DNA of 64,000 bases from Bacteroidaceae bacterium (lineage in GTDB: Bacteria > Bacteroidota > Bacteroidia > Bacteroidales > Bacteroidaceae), in the NCBI GenBank assembly GCA_017559845.1, contig JAFYQQ010000030.1, forward strand, positions 1-64,000, written 5' to 3'. This document shows positions 8,613 to 17,830 of the stretch, one piece after another. Made by a program: the position numbers and the translations under genes. Numbering within the stretch: the stretch's first letter is position 1; each line of letters opens with the position of its first letter. The notes under the pieces are model-generated. The model made no database searches. It saw only the letters and a program-made list of their open reading frames with translations, and was not told the origin of the DNA.

Positions 8613-10484
8613 ATGTCCAATCAAGAGTATCAGTTAGAAAAGCGTAAGTATATATTGGGAGGAATTGCGGTATGCATTGTCCTCACTTTCATTGTGCGCT
8701 TGTTCTTCCTGCAGTTGATGAGCGAAGACTTCAAGCAGAATGCCGACTCCAACGCATTCCTCAAGCGTGTGCAATACCCTGCCCGAGGAGCCATCACCGA
8801 CCGCAACGGCGACCTGCTGGTATACAACCAGCCGGCCTATGACATTATGGTGGTGATGACGGAACAGAAGGGTGTCGACACCCTGGACCTGTGCCGCTGC
8901 CTGGGCATCACCCCACAACAATATGAAAAGCGTATGGAAGAAATCAAGAACCGGCGCAGGAATCCCGGTTACAGTCCCTATACGCAACAGCTGTTCATGA
9001 ACCAGCTTTCGGTAAGCGAAATCAGCTCGTTCCAGGAAAAAATGTTCCTTTTCCCCGGTTTCTACATCCAGAAACGCAGCATCCGCCAGTACCAATATCC
9101 CTATGCGGCACACGTCCTGGGCGATGTGGGCGAAGCCGATCCGGACGACATTGAGGCCGACAGATATTACCAAAGAGGCGACTACATTGGCAAACAAGGC
9201 GTGGAACGAAGCTACGAAGAGGCGCTGCGAGGCATCAAGGGTTCGGAAATCCTGCTGCGCGATGCCAGAGGAAGAATCAAGGGCAGATACCAGAATGGAA
9301 AGTTTGACCAGGCTCCCATACCCGGCCGCAACCTCACGCTGAGCATCGACATCAAGCTGCAGGCGCTTGGCGAAAGGCTGATGACAGGAAAGCGCGGAAG
9401 CATTGTGGCCATTGAGCCAAGCACGGGAGAGATTCTGTGCATGGTTTCCAGCCCCACCTATGACCCCCGAATGACCGTAGGCCGCCAGCGCGGAAAGAAC
9501 CACCTGCTGCTGAGCCGCGACCCCAACAAGCCTCTGCTGAACAGAAGCATCATGGGACAATATCCGCCCGGCTCCACCTTCAAGACCAGCCAGGCGCTCA
9601 CCTTCCTGCAAGAGGGAATCATCACCCCCTCCACACCATATCCCTGCACCCACGGATTCCACTTCCGCGGACTTACCGTAGGCTGCCACGCCCACGGAGC
9701 GCCCATCCCCGTGGTGCCCGCCATCGGCACATCGTGCAACAGTTTCTTCTGCTGGGGACTCTATTACATGTTCGGGAACCGCAAGAAATACCCCACCGTG
9801 CAGGATGCCATGACCCGCTGGAAAGACTATATGGTAAGCATGGGCTTCGGATACAAACTGGGCGTGGACCTTCCCGGCGAGAAACGCGGACTCATCCCCA
9901 ACGCCCCCTTCTATGACAAGGCCTACCGCGGTTCCTGGAACGGACTCACCGTCATCAGTATCTCCATCGGACAGGGCGAGGTGAACCTTACACCCCTGCA
10001 GATTGCCAACCTGGGCGCCACCATCGCCAACCGCGGCTACTACATCACGCCTCACATCGTGAAGGAAATCCAGGGCGAGGAAATAGACACCGCATTCACC
10101 CGCAAGCACTGGACCATGGCAGACCCGAAGCATTACGAGACCGTGGTACAGGGCATGCGAAAGGCCGTGGTGGACGGCACCTGCCGCGGAGCCAACACCA
10201 CCATGTACGAGGTGTGCGGAAAGACCGGCACGGCACAGAACCCCCACGGCAAGGACCACAGCGCCTTCATGGGATTCGCCCCCATGGAAAATCCCCAGAT
10301 TGCCATCTGCGTATACGTAGAGAACGGAGAGTGGGGAGCCACATACGGCGTGCCGCTGGGCGCGCTGATGATGGAGCAGTACATCAACGGCAAACTGAGT
10401 CCGGCCAGCATGGAGAAAGCCGCACTCTTCGAGAACAGACACATCTACACCCCAACTTTCTACACCGCAAATGAAATCAAATAA
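8613..10484 (+). CDS. mrdA: Penicillin-binding protein 2 (peptidoglycan transpeptidase of elongation)
   Basis: Cross-links nascent peptidoglycan together with RodA. The 623-residue product has an N-terminal membrane anchor (YILGGIAVCIVLTFIVRLFF), a pedestal/dimerisation domain starting at PARGAITDRNGDLLVYN, and a transpeptidase domain. The catalytic motif is PPGSTFK with Ser321 and Lys324, the second motif is SCN in GTSCNSFF, and the third is CGKTGTAQ near residue 535. Family length is normal. Its last 14 bases overlap the start of rodA, so the pair is translationally linked. Confidence 0.97.
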   Translation: MSNQEYQLEKRKYILGGIAVCIVLTFIVRLFFLQLMSEDFKQNADSNAFLKRVQYPARGAITDRNGDLLVYNQPAYDIMVVMTEQKGVDTLDLCRCLGITPQQYEKRMEEIKNRRRNPGYSPYTQQLFMNQLSVSEISSFQEKMFLFPGFYIQKRSIRQYQYPYAAHVLGDVGEADPDDIEADRYYQRGDYIGKQGVERSYEEALRGIKGSEILLRDARGRIKGRYQNGKFDQAPIPGRNLTLSIDIKLQALGERLMTGKRGSIVAIEPSTGEILCMVSSPTYDPRMTVGRQRGKNHLLLSRDPNKPLLNRSIMGQYPPGSTFKTSQALTFLQEGIITPSTPYPCTHGFHFRGLTVGCHAHGAPIPVVPAIGTSCNSFFCWGLYYMFGNRKKYPTVQDAMTRWKDYMVSMGFGYKLGVDLPGEKRGLIPNAPFYDKAYRGSWNGLTVISISIGQGEVNLTPLQIANLGATIANRGYYITPHIVKEIQGEEIDTAFTRKHWTMADPKHYETVVQGMRKAVVDGTCRGANTTMYEVCGKTGTAQNPHGKDHSAFMGFAPMENPQIAICVYVENGEWGATYGVPLGALMMEQYINGKLSPASMEKAALFENRHIYTPTFYTANEIK

Positions 10485-11943
10485 GACGCCCGGAGTTTTG
10501 CAGTCGCTGGACTGGTTCACCATCATCATCTACATTGCCCTGCTGGCCATGGGATGGATGAGCATCTGCGGTGCCAGCTACGATTTTGACCAGGCCGGAA
10601 ACTTCTTCGACTTCAGCACACGCTCCGGCATGCAGATTGTCTGGATTGCCACCTCGCTGGTGTTGGGCGCCATCATCCTGTCCACGGACGACCGCTGGAT
10701 TGAATCGCTTTCCTACATTATATATATAGGTTTCCTGGTGCTGCTCTTTGTCACGCCCATGCTGGCCAGGGACATCAAGGGTTCCATGTCGTGGATCAAG
10801 ATTGGGCCGTTCAGCATCCAGCCCGCCGAATTTGCCAAGTTCGGCACCGCCCTGTGCGTGGCCAAGCTGATGGGCACCTACGACTTCAATATGGGCAAGT
10901 GGAAGGACTTCCTGCTGTGCGCCCTTGTCATACTGGTGCCGATGGTGCTGATTATCATGCAGAAGGAGACAGGTTCGGCACTGGTGTATCTGAGTTTCTT
11001 CCTCATGATGTACCGCCAGGGCATGCCCGGATGCCTGCTCTTTTCCGCTGTGGCAGCCGTGGCCTACTTTGTGGTGGGCGTGCGTTTTGCCGACGAGCCG
11101 TTGTGGGGAATCCCCCTCATCAGCCTGGGCAAGAGTGTGGTGCTGTTCCTCATCCAATTGTTTGTGTGCGGAATGCTCCATATCTATACACCCCGCACCC
11201 CCTCCATGTACAAGCTGGCAGGATACAGCACAGCGGCAACCCTGGCCACATTGATGCTCAGCAAGTTCATCTATCCGTTTGACATCACCTGGGTTCAGCT
11301 TGCCATCAGCGTTTACACCATATTATATCTTCTGTACGTTTCGCTGCGCGAGAGACTCCTGAACTACCTCTACATTGCGCTTTTTGCCATAGGCTCCATC
11401 GGATTTTTCTATTCCAGCAACTATGTGCTGGACAACGTGCTGGAACCGCACCAGCAGACCCGCATCCGTGTGCTTCTTGGCCTGGAAGACGACCCCAGAG
11501 GAGCCGGATACAACGTCATCCAAGCCAAGATTGCCATCGGTTCGGGCGGACTTCAGGGCAAGGGTTTCCTGAACGGCACGCAGACCAAACTGAAATATGT
11601 GCCCGAGCAAGACACCGACTTCATCTTCTGCACCGTGGGCGAGGAAGAGGGTTTCATTGGCTGCACAATCGTGCTGGCGCTGTTCCTGTGCCTCATTCTG
11701 CGCCTCATCCATCTGGCCGAGCGGCAACCCTATGTCTTCGGCCGTGTGTACGGCTATTGCGTCATGAGCGTCTTCCTGTTCCACGTCTTCATCAATGTGG
11801 GCATGGTCTTGGGACTCACTCCGGTAATCGGCATCCCCCTGCCCTTCTTCAGCTATGGCGGCTCCTCGTTGTGGGGCTTCACCATCCTGCTTTTCATCAT
11901 GCTGCGCATTGACATCGGCCGCAACAGATTGAAAAGGAAATAA
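10471..11943 (+). CDS. rodA: Peptidoglycan glycosyltransferase RodA (SEDS family)
   Basis: Polymerises lipid II as partner of PBP2. The 490-residue product has about ten membrane segments and SEDS landmarks: DIKGSMSWIKIGPFSIQPAE, FAKFGTALCVAKLMGTYD, and the C-terminal GLTPVIGIPLPFFSYGGSSL. It is longer than the Escherichia coli enzyme (370 residues), with extra hydrophobic sequence in the middle (roughly residues 190-330), as usual in Bacteroidales. It is the last gene of the shape operon; array D follows. Confidence 0.96.
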   Translation: MKSNKTPGVLQSLDWFTIIIYIALLAMGWMSICGASYDFDQAGNFFDFSTRSGMQIVWIATSLVLGAIILSTDDRWIESLSYIIYIGFLVLLFVTPMLARDIKGSMSWIKIGPFSIQPAEFAKFGTALCVAKLMGTYDFNMGKWKDFLLCALVILVPMVLIIMQKETGSALVYLSFFLMMYRQGMPGCLLFSAVAAVAYFVVGVRFADEPLWGIPLISLGKSVVLFLIQLFVCGMLHIYTPRTPSMYKLAGYSTAATLATLMLSKFIYPFDITWVQLAISVYTILYLLYVSLRERLLNYLYIALFAIGSIGFFYSSNYVLDNVLEPHQQTRIRVLLGLEDDPRGAGYNVIQAKIAIGSGGLQGKGFLNGTQTKLKYVPEQDTDFIFCTVGEEEGFIGCTIVLALFLCLILRLIHLAERQPYVFGRVYGYCVMSVFLFHVFINVGMVLGLTPVIGIPLPFFSYGGSSLWGFTILLFIMLRIDIGRNRLKRK

Positions 11944-12001
11944 GGCACAACACCCATCTGACAGCCAAAAAAGAGCAAAAAAAACACGTTCCGGAGATCC
12001 G

Positions 12002-12178
12002 CTCCCGACTCGGGAGAGCCTTCCCGAGCGTAAAAAATGCATTCCCAATGCGGGAAGCCATTTTTTGGGCATAAAAAATGAGTTCCCAACCCGGGAAACC
12101 GTTTTTTGGGTGCAAAAAATGCGTTCCCGACCCGGGAGAGCATTTCCAGAGCCTCTGGAGGCCGTCCCGACTCGGGAG
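12002..12178. repeat. Array D: phased dyad array of TCCCG-n-CGGGA palindromes with a 41-bp higher-order unit
   Basis: Palindromes of the type TCCCGACTCGGGA occur at 12003-12015, 12042-12055, 12083-12097, 12124-12138, 12145-12159 (here TCCAGAG-C-CTCTGGA) and 12165-12177. A half-site lies at 12022. Spacings are 19, 21, 41, 41, 20 and 20 bp. Between the 41-bp-spaced members sits a second dyad of the form CATTTTTT-N6-AAAAAATG (12059-12080, perfect; a diverged copy at about 12099-12121). The segments 12042-12082 and 12083-12123 are thus two 41-bp near-repeats. The whole 11944-12296 gap between rodA and the next gene contains no convincing gene. Confidence 0.85.
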
Positions 12179-12296
12179 GACATCTGCCAAGAAGCGGAAA
12201 CATAAAAAACGTTAAATGGAAGGAAGGGAAGCAATATACTCCCCGCCCCCGCCGTTTTAGGAAATAGAACACTCAGATAAAAAACTTGGACAGAAC

Positions 12297-13079
12297 ATGA
12301 ATTGGAGTCAGATTGAAAATAAAATGAAACGGTTGTGGGGATATATCAAGAAGCTATTGAACGTCTTGTATAAAGCAGGGTGCGGCATCTCTTATGCCTG
12401 GTTCCTGTTCCCCGTAGTTTTCTGGTTCAGCTATGTCAAGACATGGCAGTACATGAACTCCGACCCTCACACCACAGACCTCTATCTGGGCATCAACCTG
12501 CTGGCCGGACTGCTACATGTCATTGCCACCCTGTTCCTGCTGCACAGACGCCGGGCGGTACAGTTCAGCATATCTGCCATCATGTGGTCCATCTCATTGC
12601 TTCCCTTTTATGTTCTTTCAATTTGCCTGCAATCCGCACCCACCGGTTATGCCGCAGAGCATCCCATCCCCAAAGGCTTGGCCTGCCACACGCCGATGGC
12701 GGAGCACGCAGACATGGAAAAGGCCATTAATCCGACAGACTCCACAACCTTTCTGCAGATACGGAAAGGCATACAAGGCGGCATCTACGAATACTCTTTC
12801 TACTATCCCCCGCTGCCCGAAGGCACAATCTGGCTGCAATGTTACGAAGCGGGCAAGAACTCGCCGCTTTCTGCATGGAAAATAAAGAAGAAGACAAGCC
12901 AGAAGACAAAAGCCACCGGCAGTTTCTCCTGTCTGGTCCGGGACAAAGAGTTCATCATATACGAAGGTGACTGGAGCGAATACTATGCCGCCAGAATAGA
13001 AGTGTGGTTCAAGGACAAAAAAGGAAACAAGAGAAAACTGCTGGAAAAGTTCTATACCGTAGAGGGCTGGAGCCGATGA
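12297..13079 (+). CDS. Membrane protein of unknown function
   Basis: Product of 260 residues that I do not recognise. The N-terminal half has about three hydrophobic segments (ISYAWFLFPVVFWFSYV, LYLGINLLAGLLHVIATLFLL, AIMWSISLLPFYVLSICL). The C-terminal half (about 125-260) is soluble and probably faces the periplasm, with a lysine-rich stretch KIKKKTSQKTKATG. It starts MNWSQIENKMKRLWGYIKK. It opens a probable operon with the SDR and AMP-ligase genes: its stop overlaps an ATG at 13076 that is in frame with the SDR. Confidence 0.7.
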   Translation: MNWSQIENKMKRLWGYIKKLLNVLYKAGCGISYAWFLFPVVFWFSYVKTWQYMNSDPHTTDLYLGINLLAGLLHVIATLFLLHRRRAVQFSISAIMWSISLLPFYVLSICLQSAPTGYAAEHPIPKGLACHTPMAEHADMEKAINPTDSTTFLQIRKGIQGGIYEYSFYYPPLPEGTIWLQCYEAGKNSPLSAWKIKKKTSQKTKATGSFSCLVRDKEFIIYEGDWSEYYAARIEVWFKDKKGNKRKLLEKFYTVEGWSR

Positions 13080-13135
13080 AAGGAACGGTTTTCCAGGGAA
13101 AAATTGGAAAAACAAAACAGAAAAGCTGCAAGCCT

Positions 13136-13900
13136 ATGAATATCCTGAAACATCTGATTTACCCGCCCGTTACCATGAGCGATGAAAAACTCAGAAAATG
13201 TTTCGCAGGCAAGTGGGTGGTCATCACCGGAGCCTCTTCGGGCATTGGGGAAGCATTGACGCTAAGACTTATAAGCGTGCAGGCAAACCTCTATCTTATC
13301 GCCCGTAACGAAGAAAAGTTGATGACATTGTGCCATAAAGCAAAAAACAATGGCTGCAAAGCCGATTACTGTGCCATAGATTTGCGACAACGTGATCAAT
13401 TGGCAATCTTGTGTTCAAAACTGAGAGAACAGTTGCCGTCTGTATCCTATCTTTTCTGCAACGCAGGCAAATCAATCAACCGGGCAATCAATGACTCCAT
13501 TGACAGGATGCACGATTTCGACCGCACCATGGACCTGAATTACCGGTCGGCCGTGGCTTTATCCCTTGCGTTGATTCCCGCACTGAAGAAAACATGGGGA
13601 AGAATTGTCTACACTTCATCCGTAAGCAGTCTTTTTTCCACATTCCCCGGATGGTCGGCTTATCACGCTTCCAAATGTGCCGCCAATGTGTGGTTCAGGA
13701 CAGCTCGCAAAGAATACAAGAAACTGCAGGTGAAAATGCAGATTGCCTATATGCCGCTGGTACATACGCCAATGTCAGACAAAAACAAACGGTACAAAGA
13801 CTTGCCTGCCTATTCCGCAGATGAAGGGGCTTGCATATTGCTCAGGCTTGCCATGAGCAAAAAGCCTAGCTATAAGCCATGGTGGACTTTAGGAATATAG
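13136..13900 (+). CDS. Short-chain dehydrogenase/reductase
   Basis: NAD(P)-dependent oxidoreductase of unknown substrate, 254 residues from the ATG at 13136 (MNILKHLIYPPVTMSDEKLR). Classical SDR motifs are present: nucleotide-binding TGASSGIGEAL, FCNAG, catalytic Ser in YTSSVSS, and YHASK. An in-frame ATG at 13076 overlaps the stop of the preceding gene (ATGA) and would add 20 residues. I prefer 13136 because the sequence between is Lys/Gln-rich and unlike SDR N-termini, but the overlap makes the longer start possible. The AMP-forming ligase starts 24 bp downstream, suggesting the pair acts on an acyl or aryl substrate in succession (inference). Confidence 0.85.
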   Translation: MNILKHLIYPPVTMSDEKLRKCFAGKWVVITGASSGIGEALTLRLISVQANLYLIARNEEKLMTLCHKAKNNGCKADYCAIDLRQRDQLAILCSKLREQLPSVSYLFCNAGKSINRAINDSIDRMHDFDRTMDLNYRSAVALSLALIPALKKTWGRIVYTSSVSSLFSTFPGWSAYHASKCAANVWFRTARKEYKKLQVKMQIAYMPLVHTPMSDKNKRYKDLPAYSADEGACILLRLAMSKKPSYKPWWTLGI

Positions 13901-13924
13901 CCATTAAACAAAGGTATACGAAAC

Positions 13925-15427
13925 ATGAACAAAGAATTGCTACAGAAACTGGCCAGGCTACACATAATCACACCGTGCGGAATCATTCATCTTGGTAAAT
14001 GTTTTATTCATGATGGCATCACCCTAATGGCTATAATGCGGTTTGCGGCACATCATTACCCCGACAAATGTGCGCTCATCTCGGAAGGGGAACGGTTTTC
14101 ATACAAAGAACTATATGGGCTGGCCTGCCGCCTGGCAAGAATATTGTTCCGCAATTATGGGGTGAGAAGGGATATGTGTATTGGGTTATTGTGCAGGAAT
14201 CATCTGATGACGGTGTTGCTGTTACCCGCTTTGTCGCGTCTTGGCGTAAGAATCAAACTCATCAACACAGACATCGCCGCAAGCAAAATTGGAGAGGTTG
14301 TGCGAAAGAACAACATGCAAATGCTATTCTCAGACTCCGATTTGAAAGAGAAATGTATTTGCGAGAATCTGCCATGCCAGACGGAGACGACAGAGGATCT
14401 CTTCAAAACATTGTTCGACAACCATATAGATACGGATTTCAAGATTCCGCATATCGGACGGGGAAGGGAAATCTCCGTGTTCACTGGTGGTTCAAGCGGT
14501 ACATATAAGGAGGCACCAAGACGGATGTCGGTCTTTCAGTTTCTGCCGCCATTATTCGCTCTGCTGGAAGAAATCCGCATCGACGAACACGACAGCGTGT
14601 TTATTCCGCTGCCCATATTCCATGGATTCGGACTTGCCACGCTTATCATTTCGTTTGTAATGGGCAAAAAGGTCTGTCTCATGAGAAAATTTGATGCGGA
14701 AGAAGCATTGAAATCAATCTCAGAAGAAAAAATCGAGGTCTTGTCCCTGGTTCCGGCAATGCTGGCCAGATTGTGGCAAGTTGACAATGCCAGCGACTTC
14801 TTGAGAAGTGTGAAGTGCATCATTTGCGGTGGCGACCGACTGGACAAAAAATGGGAAACAATCACAAACGAGCGATTGGGACACGTCCTTTACAATCTTT
14901 TCGGTACATCTGAGGCGGGATTCTTTATGATTGCGCAACCAGAAGACTTAATGAGGTACGAAGAGACAACCATTGGAAAGCCAATAAAGGGAGTCAAATG
15001 CCAAATAAGTCAAACCAGCACAAATGGTGTTGGCGAGTTGATGGTTTGTTCAAGCTGGGCAATGACAAGTTTGAAGGACAGGTGGCAACGCACAGGCGAT
15101 CTTGTTTTCCGGAATGCTGAAGGTTTATATTTTTATCGTGGCAGGGCAGACAAAATGGTTGTCTGTGGCGGAGAAAATGTCTATACAGACCATGTGGAAA
15201 AAGTCATCAGCGGACATCCGGAAGTGCTGACATGCATCGTCTTCTCTTCACCCGACCCCAAATTCGGTATGGTTCTTAATGCTACGATTGAACTGGTTTC
15301 CAATTCATCATTAACTGCCGAAAACATTAAAGCATGGCTACGCCCACGGCTTTCGCGAGCAGAGATGCCTCATCAAATATCAATCCGAAACATCAATGTC
15401 CTGGAAACAGGAAAATTGAGACGTTAA
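13925..15427 (+). CDS. AMP-forming acyl/aryl-CoA ligase family protein
   Basis: ANL-superfamily enzyme that activates a carboxylate as acyl-AMP; 500 residues. The P-loop-like motif is FTGGSSGTYKEAPR rather than the common TSGTTGxPK. Further family motifs are YNLFGTSEAG, RTGDL, YRGRADKMVVCGGENVY and the C-terminal ETGKLRR with the catalytic lysine. No carrier-protein or thioesterase domain is present. Codon use and base composition are more AT-rich than in the rod operon or holB region, suggesting a different origin. The substrate cannot be read from sequence; pairing with an SDR and a membrane protein hints at lipid or small-molecule synthesis. Confidence 0.85.
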   Translation: MNKELLQKLARLHIITPCGIIHLGKCFIHDGITLMAIMRFAAHHYPDKCALISEGERFSYKELYGLACRLARILFRNYGVRRDMCIGLLCRNHLMTVLLLPALSRLGVRIKLINTDIAASKIGEVVRKNNMQMLFSDSDLKEKCICENLPCQTETTEDLFKTLFDNHIDTDFKIPHIGRGREISVFTGGSSGTYKEAPRRMSVFQFLPPLFALLEEIRIDEHDSVFIPLPIFHGFGLATLIISFVMGKKVCLMRKFDAEEALKSISEEKIEVLSLVPAMLARLWQVDNASDFLRSVKCIICGGDRLDKKWETITNERLGHVLYNLFGTSEAGFFMIAQPEDLMRYEETTIGKPIKGVKCQISQTSTNGVGELMVCSSWAMTSLKDRWQRTGDLVFRNAEGLYFYRGRADKMVVCGGENVYTDHVEKVISGHPEVLTCIVFSSPDPKFGMVLNATIELVSNSSLTAENIKAWLRPRLSRAEMPHQISIRNINVLETGKLRR

Positions 15428-15502
15428 ATATTGTTAACCACTTGTCCACGATAGTGTAAATCTATACTTTTACTTACTCAATCATTAAAATCCATTACAA
15501 TT

Positions 15503-16018
15503 ATGAAACATTTGAGTCAAATCTTTATCGTTGTGCTGCTCCTATTAAGCGCATGCACGGAAAACAAAACCACACAAACGGACACGAAGCAGATAGACGC
15601 GCTACTGGCCGAAGTACAAAAAACACTGGCAACAGATGCTGGCAATGACAAAGCTATCGCATTGTTGGAAAAGGGGATGAAGGATTATCCGGAATCGCAC
15701 ATGATTCCCTCGGTTTTAGGTTTCATAAAACTGGATGAAGGGGATTCGGCCTCTGCCCGCATTTTCTTCCAGAAAGCGCTTGAGGTGTGTGAAAAGCAGT
15801 TGGCCAAAGCCCCAACCGCTTACGACTCGGTACAAAAAGCCTGTTACCTGATGATGATGGACCAGGATGAGAAAGCAAAAGCGGCTTTCCTGGAAATTCC
15901 AAGTTTCAAACAGGCATTTGGAGACGAGAAATATGATGAGTTCAAGAAAGAGATAGGGAACACCGTAGATTCCTGGCGAAACGCATACCGCACACATAAG
16001 GAAATCTTCGGAAAGTAA
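15503..16018 (+). CDS. Lipoprotein with TPR-like helices, function unknown
   Basis: Product of 171 residues. A lipoprotein signal peptide ends in LLLLSAC (lipobox, Cys about residue 18), followed by a TENKTTQTDTK linker and a helical, tetratricopeptide-like region (AIALLEKGMKDYPESHMIPS, ARIFFQKALEVCEKQLAKAP). It ends 5 bp from the end of the convergent gldH gene. Probably an envelope protein-interaction scaffold; no enzyme motif is visible. Confidence 0.75.
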   Translation: MKHLSQIFIVVLLLLSACTENKTTQTDTKQIDALLAEVQKTLATDAGNDKAIALLEKGMKDYPESHMIPSVLGFIKLDEGDSASARIFFQKALEVCEKQLAKAPTAYDSVQKACYLMMMDQDEKAKAAFLEIPSFKQAFGDEKYDEFKKEIGNTVDSWRNAYRTHKEIFGK

Positions 16019-16023
16019 TCACA

Positions 16024-16506
16024 TCAAAGTCCTTTTACGGTTCCACTGAGACGGACACCCACTTCCTTTACGCTGGGTACCGTCTCTTTTTTCATCAGGT
16101 GGTACAGGAGAAGGGTGTTTGCCGAGCCGGCAGGAAGGGGAATAGCCATAAACGGTTGCTCGTACTGAAGACTGGTTACGCCACGACCAGAAAACCGACC
16201 GGCGCTGTCGCACAATTCATAGCACAAAGTATCGGTAAAGGTGGTGCCGACGCTGTCGTTCCGCACTTCCAACGCCATCCAAAGCCTTTGGTATGGGAAA
16301 GAATGCGTGATGCGCAACCCCACAAAGGCATCAAAAACAGTATCGGCCGACAAAGGCGGAAGGGCGAACGTCAGTGTATCCGTTCTTGCCCATCCGTCTT
16401 TGCCGGCAGACTGGTAGCGGTGGAACCAAGTATCGCCACCGCACGCAATCAAGCCGAGGCAAAGTGCCAGCGCACTAAGCCTGAGCAGTTTCCTGCGGTT
16501 TGTCAT
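16024..16506 (-). CDS. gldH: Gliding motility lipoprotein GldH
   Basis: Lipoprotein of the Bacteroidetes GldH family, linked to gliding and type IX secretion in Flavobacterium but also kept in non-gliding Bacteroidales. The open frame extends upstream through ricT. I take the ATG at 16506 because it gives a clean lipoprotein signal peptide, MTNRRKLLRLSALALCLG with lipobox LIAC. The 160-residue product then has GldH-like features (WFHRYQSAGKDGW, VFDAFVGLRITHSFPYQRLW). It overlaps the end of ricT by 32 bp on the same strand, so the two are translationally linked; this order is typical of Bacteroidales. Confidence 0.85.
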   Translation of the reverse strand: MTNRRKLLRLSALALCLGLIACGGDTWFHRYQSAGKDGWARTDTLTFALPPLSADTVFDAFVGLRITHSFPYQRLWMALEVRNDSVGTTFTDTLCYELCDSAGRFSGRGVTSLQYEQPFMAIPLPAGSANTLLLYHLMKKETVPSVKEVGVRLSGTVKGL

Positions 16507-17773
16507 TCTGGGAAGTGTTGTCCTTGCGGTCGCGGCGGGGCTTGCGGTCCCCATCTTTCCTGTTGCCGTTTCTCTGCCCCTTTTGACGGCGGGGCTGTGC
16601 GGTGTTGGGGTGTTCTTCTGCCGAAGGAGTTTCTTTTTCGTTCTGTGCGGAATCGGCGGAAGGTGCAGCCTGGCGGTTCTCGCCTTTGGACTTGTTCTTC
16701 TTCTTTTTCTTTTTCTTGTCAAAGCGGCTCATATCATCCTGGGTGGCCAAGTCTACTACTCCGCTTTCCTGTACAACACCTTCGGCCTGCAGGGAAGCGG
16801 GCTTCTCGCCCTCCTTGTTCATGGCGATAATAGCCATGGCTCGCTCGGCGGTGATGGTGGTAAGGTTTGCTGCTAGGCGACGGTCTGATGAATAGGTGAC
16901 CATTCCACTCAGAATATCGGCCTTGAAGAGATAGAATTCCGCGTCCTGGGTTTGGAGAACCATCTCACGGCTGGGCAGTTTTCGGCCTGCCTCTACGTAC
17001 TGATCCACCTCGTAGTTCATGCAACATTTCAGTTTTGCACATTGTCCAGCCAGTTTCTGGGGATTCAGACTGAGATCCTGGAAACGTGCGGCACCCGTAT
17101 TCACACTGACAAACGACTTCATCCACGAGGCGCAGCAGAGCTCGCGGCCGCAAGGGCCGAAACCGCCGATGCGACCGGCTTCCTGGCGGGCGCCAATCTG
17201 TTTCATTTCAATGCGCACACGGAATGCCTCGGCAAGCACCTTGATAAGTTGGCGGAAATCCACTCGTCCGTCGGCGATATAATAGAAAATGGCTTTGTTG
17301 CCGTCGCCCTGGTATTCCACGTCACCAATCTTCATCTCCAGCCCCAAATCCTTGGCAATCTGGCGGCTGCGTATCATGGTGTCGTGTTCTCTTTCCTTTG
17401 CCTCGGCATATTTTTCCATATCCACCGGCTTGGCTTTGCGGTAAATGTTGCGCACTTCGTCCATGCTCTTCAGGTTTGCCTTCTTCATTTGCAGCAAAGC
17501 CAGTTTGCCGGTCAGCGTTACCGTTCCGATGTCATGTCCGGGGTTGGCCTCCACCGCCACAATGTCTCCCTTGTCCAAAGAAAGGTTGTTGATGTTATGA
17601 TAATAACCCTTTCGGGTGTTCTTGAACTGCACTTCCACAATGTCCGTGAGTTGGTCGTTGTTGGGGATGTCGGCCATGTAGTCGTATGTGTTCAGTTGGC
17701 AATAATGCCCTATGTTGCAACCCTTACGGGAAAGACCGCGGCCGCGGCATCCGTCAATATATTCCAAATCCAT
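16475..17773 (-). CDS. ricT: PSP1-domain regulatory iron-sulfur protein RicT (YaaT)
   Basis: Homologue of Bacillus YaaT/RicT, a subunit of an iron-sulfur complex that affects RNA processing. The product is 432 residues from the ATG at 17773; an upstream TTG at 17815 is possible but less likely. The PSP1 core spans about residues 45-290. Clustered cysteines (GCNIGHYC near the N-terminus, FGPCGRELCC, and CAKLKCCMNYE) fit [4Fe-4S] binding. Residues beyond about 350 are a disordered Lys/Arg/Asn/Gln-rich tail (DKKKKKKKNKSKGENRQ) likely to bind RNA or other polyanions (inference). Downstream of holB and overlapping gldH. Confidence 0.9.
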   Translation of the reverse strand: MDLEYIDGCRGRGLSRKGCNIGHYCQLNTYDYMADIPNNDQLTDIVEVQFKNTRKGYYHNINNLSLDKGDIVAVEANPGHDIGTVTLTGKLALLQMKKANLKSMDEVRNIYRKAKPVDMEKYAEAKEREHDTMIRSRQIAKDLGLEMKIGDVEYQGDGNKAIFYYIADGRVDFRQLIKVLAEAFRVRIEMKQIGARQEAGRIGGFGPCGRELCCASWMKSFVSVNTGAARFQDLSLNPQKLAGQCAKLKCCMNYEVDQYVEAGRKLPSREMVLQTQDAEFYLFKADILSGMVTYSSDRRLAANLTTITAERAMAIIAMNKEGEKPASLQAEGVVQESGVVDLATQDDMSRFDKKKKKKKNKSKGENRQAAPSADSAQNEKETPSAEEHPNTAQPRRQKGQRNGNRKDGDRKPRRDRKDNTSQNDKPQETAQA

Positions 17774-17830
17774 GATGCTGTATTCTTGTTTCTTTCTGAT
17801 TATATTCGTTATCAATAATTATACTTATCT

